Below are positions 5,970 to 5,989 of a DNA stretch of 5,989 nt, piece after piece. The stretch spans positions 1-5,989 of the forward strand of contig DLOU01000012.1 of NCBI GenBank assembly GCA_002477275.1, given 5' to 3'. Position numbers and translations under genes: made by a program. The notes under the pieces are model-generated. The model was not told the DNA's origin. It saw only the letters and a program-made list of their open reading frames with translations, and ran no database searches. The DNA is from Caryophanales bacterium UBA7476. Lineage in GTDB: Bacteria > Bacillota_I > Bacilli_A > RF39 > UBA660. How positions within the stretch are numbered: the first letter of the stretch is position 1; each line of letters opens with the position of its first letter.

Positions 5970-5989
5970 ATTATTTCCCGGGAAATAAT
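5970..5989. other. Noc-binding site (NBS), perfect 20-bp palindrome
   Basis: ATTATTTCCCGGGAAATAAT is a perfect 20-bp palindrome centred between 5979 and 5980. Its core ATTTCCCGGGAAAT (5973-5986) is identical to the Noc-binding consensus described for Bacillus subtilis. Noc is a ParB paralogue that binds such sites, spreads as a CTP clamp, associates with the membrane and prevents septum formation over the nucleoid. It is the only CCCGGG in the window and stands out in DNA that is otherwise nearly all A and T. The palindrome runs to the last base of the window, so its true outer limit and the next gene are unseen. An operator for another regulator is possible but less likely, given the exact match and the adjacent parS. 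Confidence 0.85.

Overview
The window is a compact gyrase operon from a very AT-rich bacterium: recF, gyrB and gyrA, all on the + strand. It is followed by an intrinsic terminator and a short non-coding stretch holding two chromosome-organisation sites. These are a parS centromere site (bound by ParB/Spo0J) and, about 75 bp further on, a perfect 20-bp palindrome containing the Noc-binding sequence (NBS). The organism looks like a low-GC Bacillota of the Bacilli or a related lineage. The reasons are the gene order recF-gyrB-gyrA, the short Gram-positive form of GyrB, a GyrA C-terminal domain that reads closest to Bacillus GyrA from memory, and the NBS, because Noc is known from that phylum. All three Trp codons seen are TGG and no gene ends in TGA. 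This suits the standard bacterial code better than the Mycoplasma code, but three codons are weak evidence.

Layout: 1-146 is an AT-rich upstream region with a strong extended -10 promoter (TGG-TATAAT, 70-78) and a leader of about 60 nt. The leader contains a good ribosome-binding site that is too far from recF but well placed for a tiny TTG-started reading frame. 147-1259 is recF. 1268-3205 is gyrB, 8 nt downstream, with its ribosome-binding site overlapping the recF stop codon. 3219-5867 is gyrA, 13 nt downstream, with a near-perfect ribosome-binding site overlapping the gyrB stop codon. 5866-5895 is a Rho-independent terminator that is nearly symmetrical and may work in both directions. 5897-5912 is parS, 5919-5969 an A/T-only inverted repeat, and 5970-5989 the NBS palindrome at the window edge.

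How the parts fit: GyrA and GyrB form the A2B2 DNA gyrase, which introduces negative supercoils using ATP. RecF is a DNA-repair ATPase that helps load RecA at gaps and is traditionally linked to this operon near oriC. A parS site and an NBS close together just past the terminator suggest that this gyrase locus lies in the origin-proximal domain. There ParB loads SMC and directs segregation, and Noc keeps the division septum off the nucleoid.

The most interesting points are the closely spaced parS and NBS, the acidic extensions at both ends of GyrA, the altered GyrA-box (QNRGGVG), and a Lys in GyrB where the coumarin-contacting Arg is usually found. The proteins are otherwise orthodox, and I see no mobile element, CRISPR array or RNA gene.
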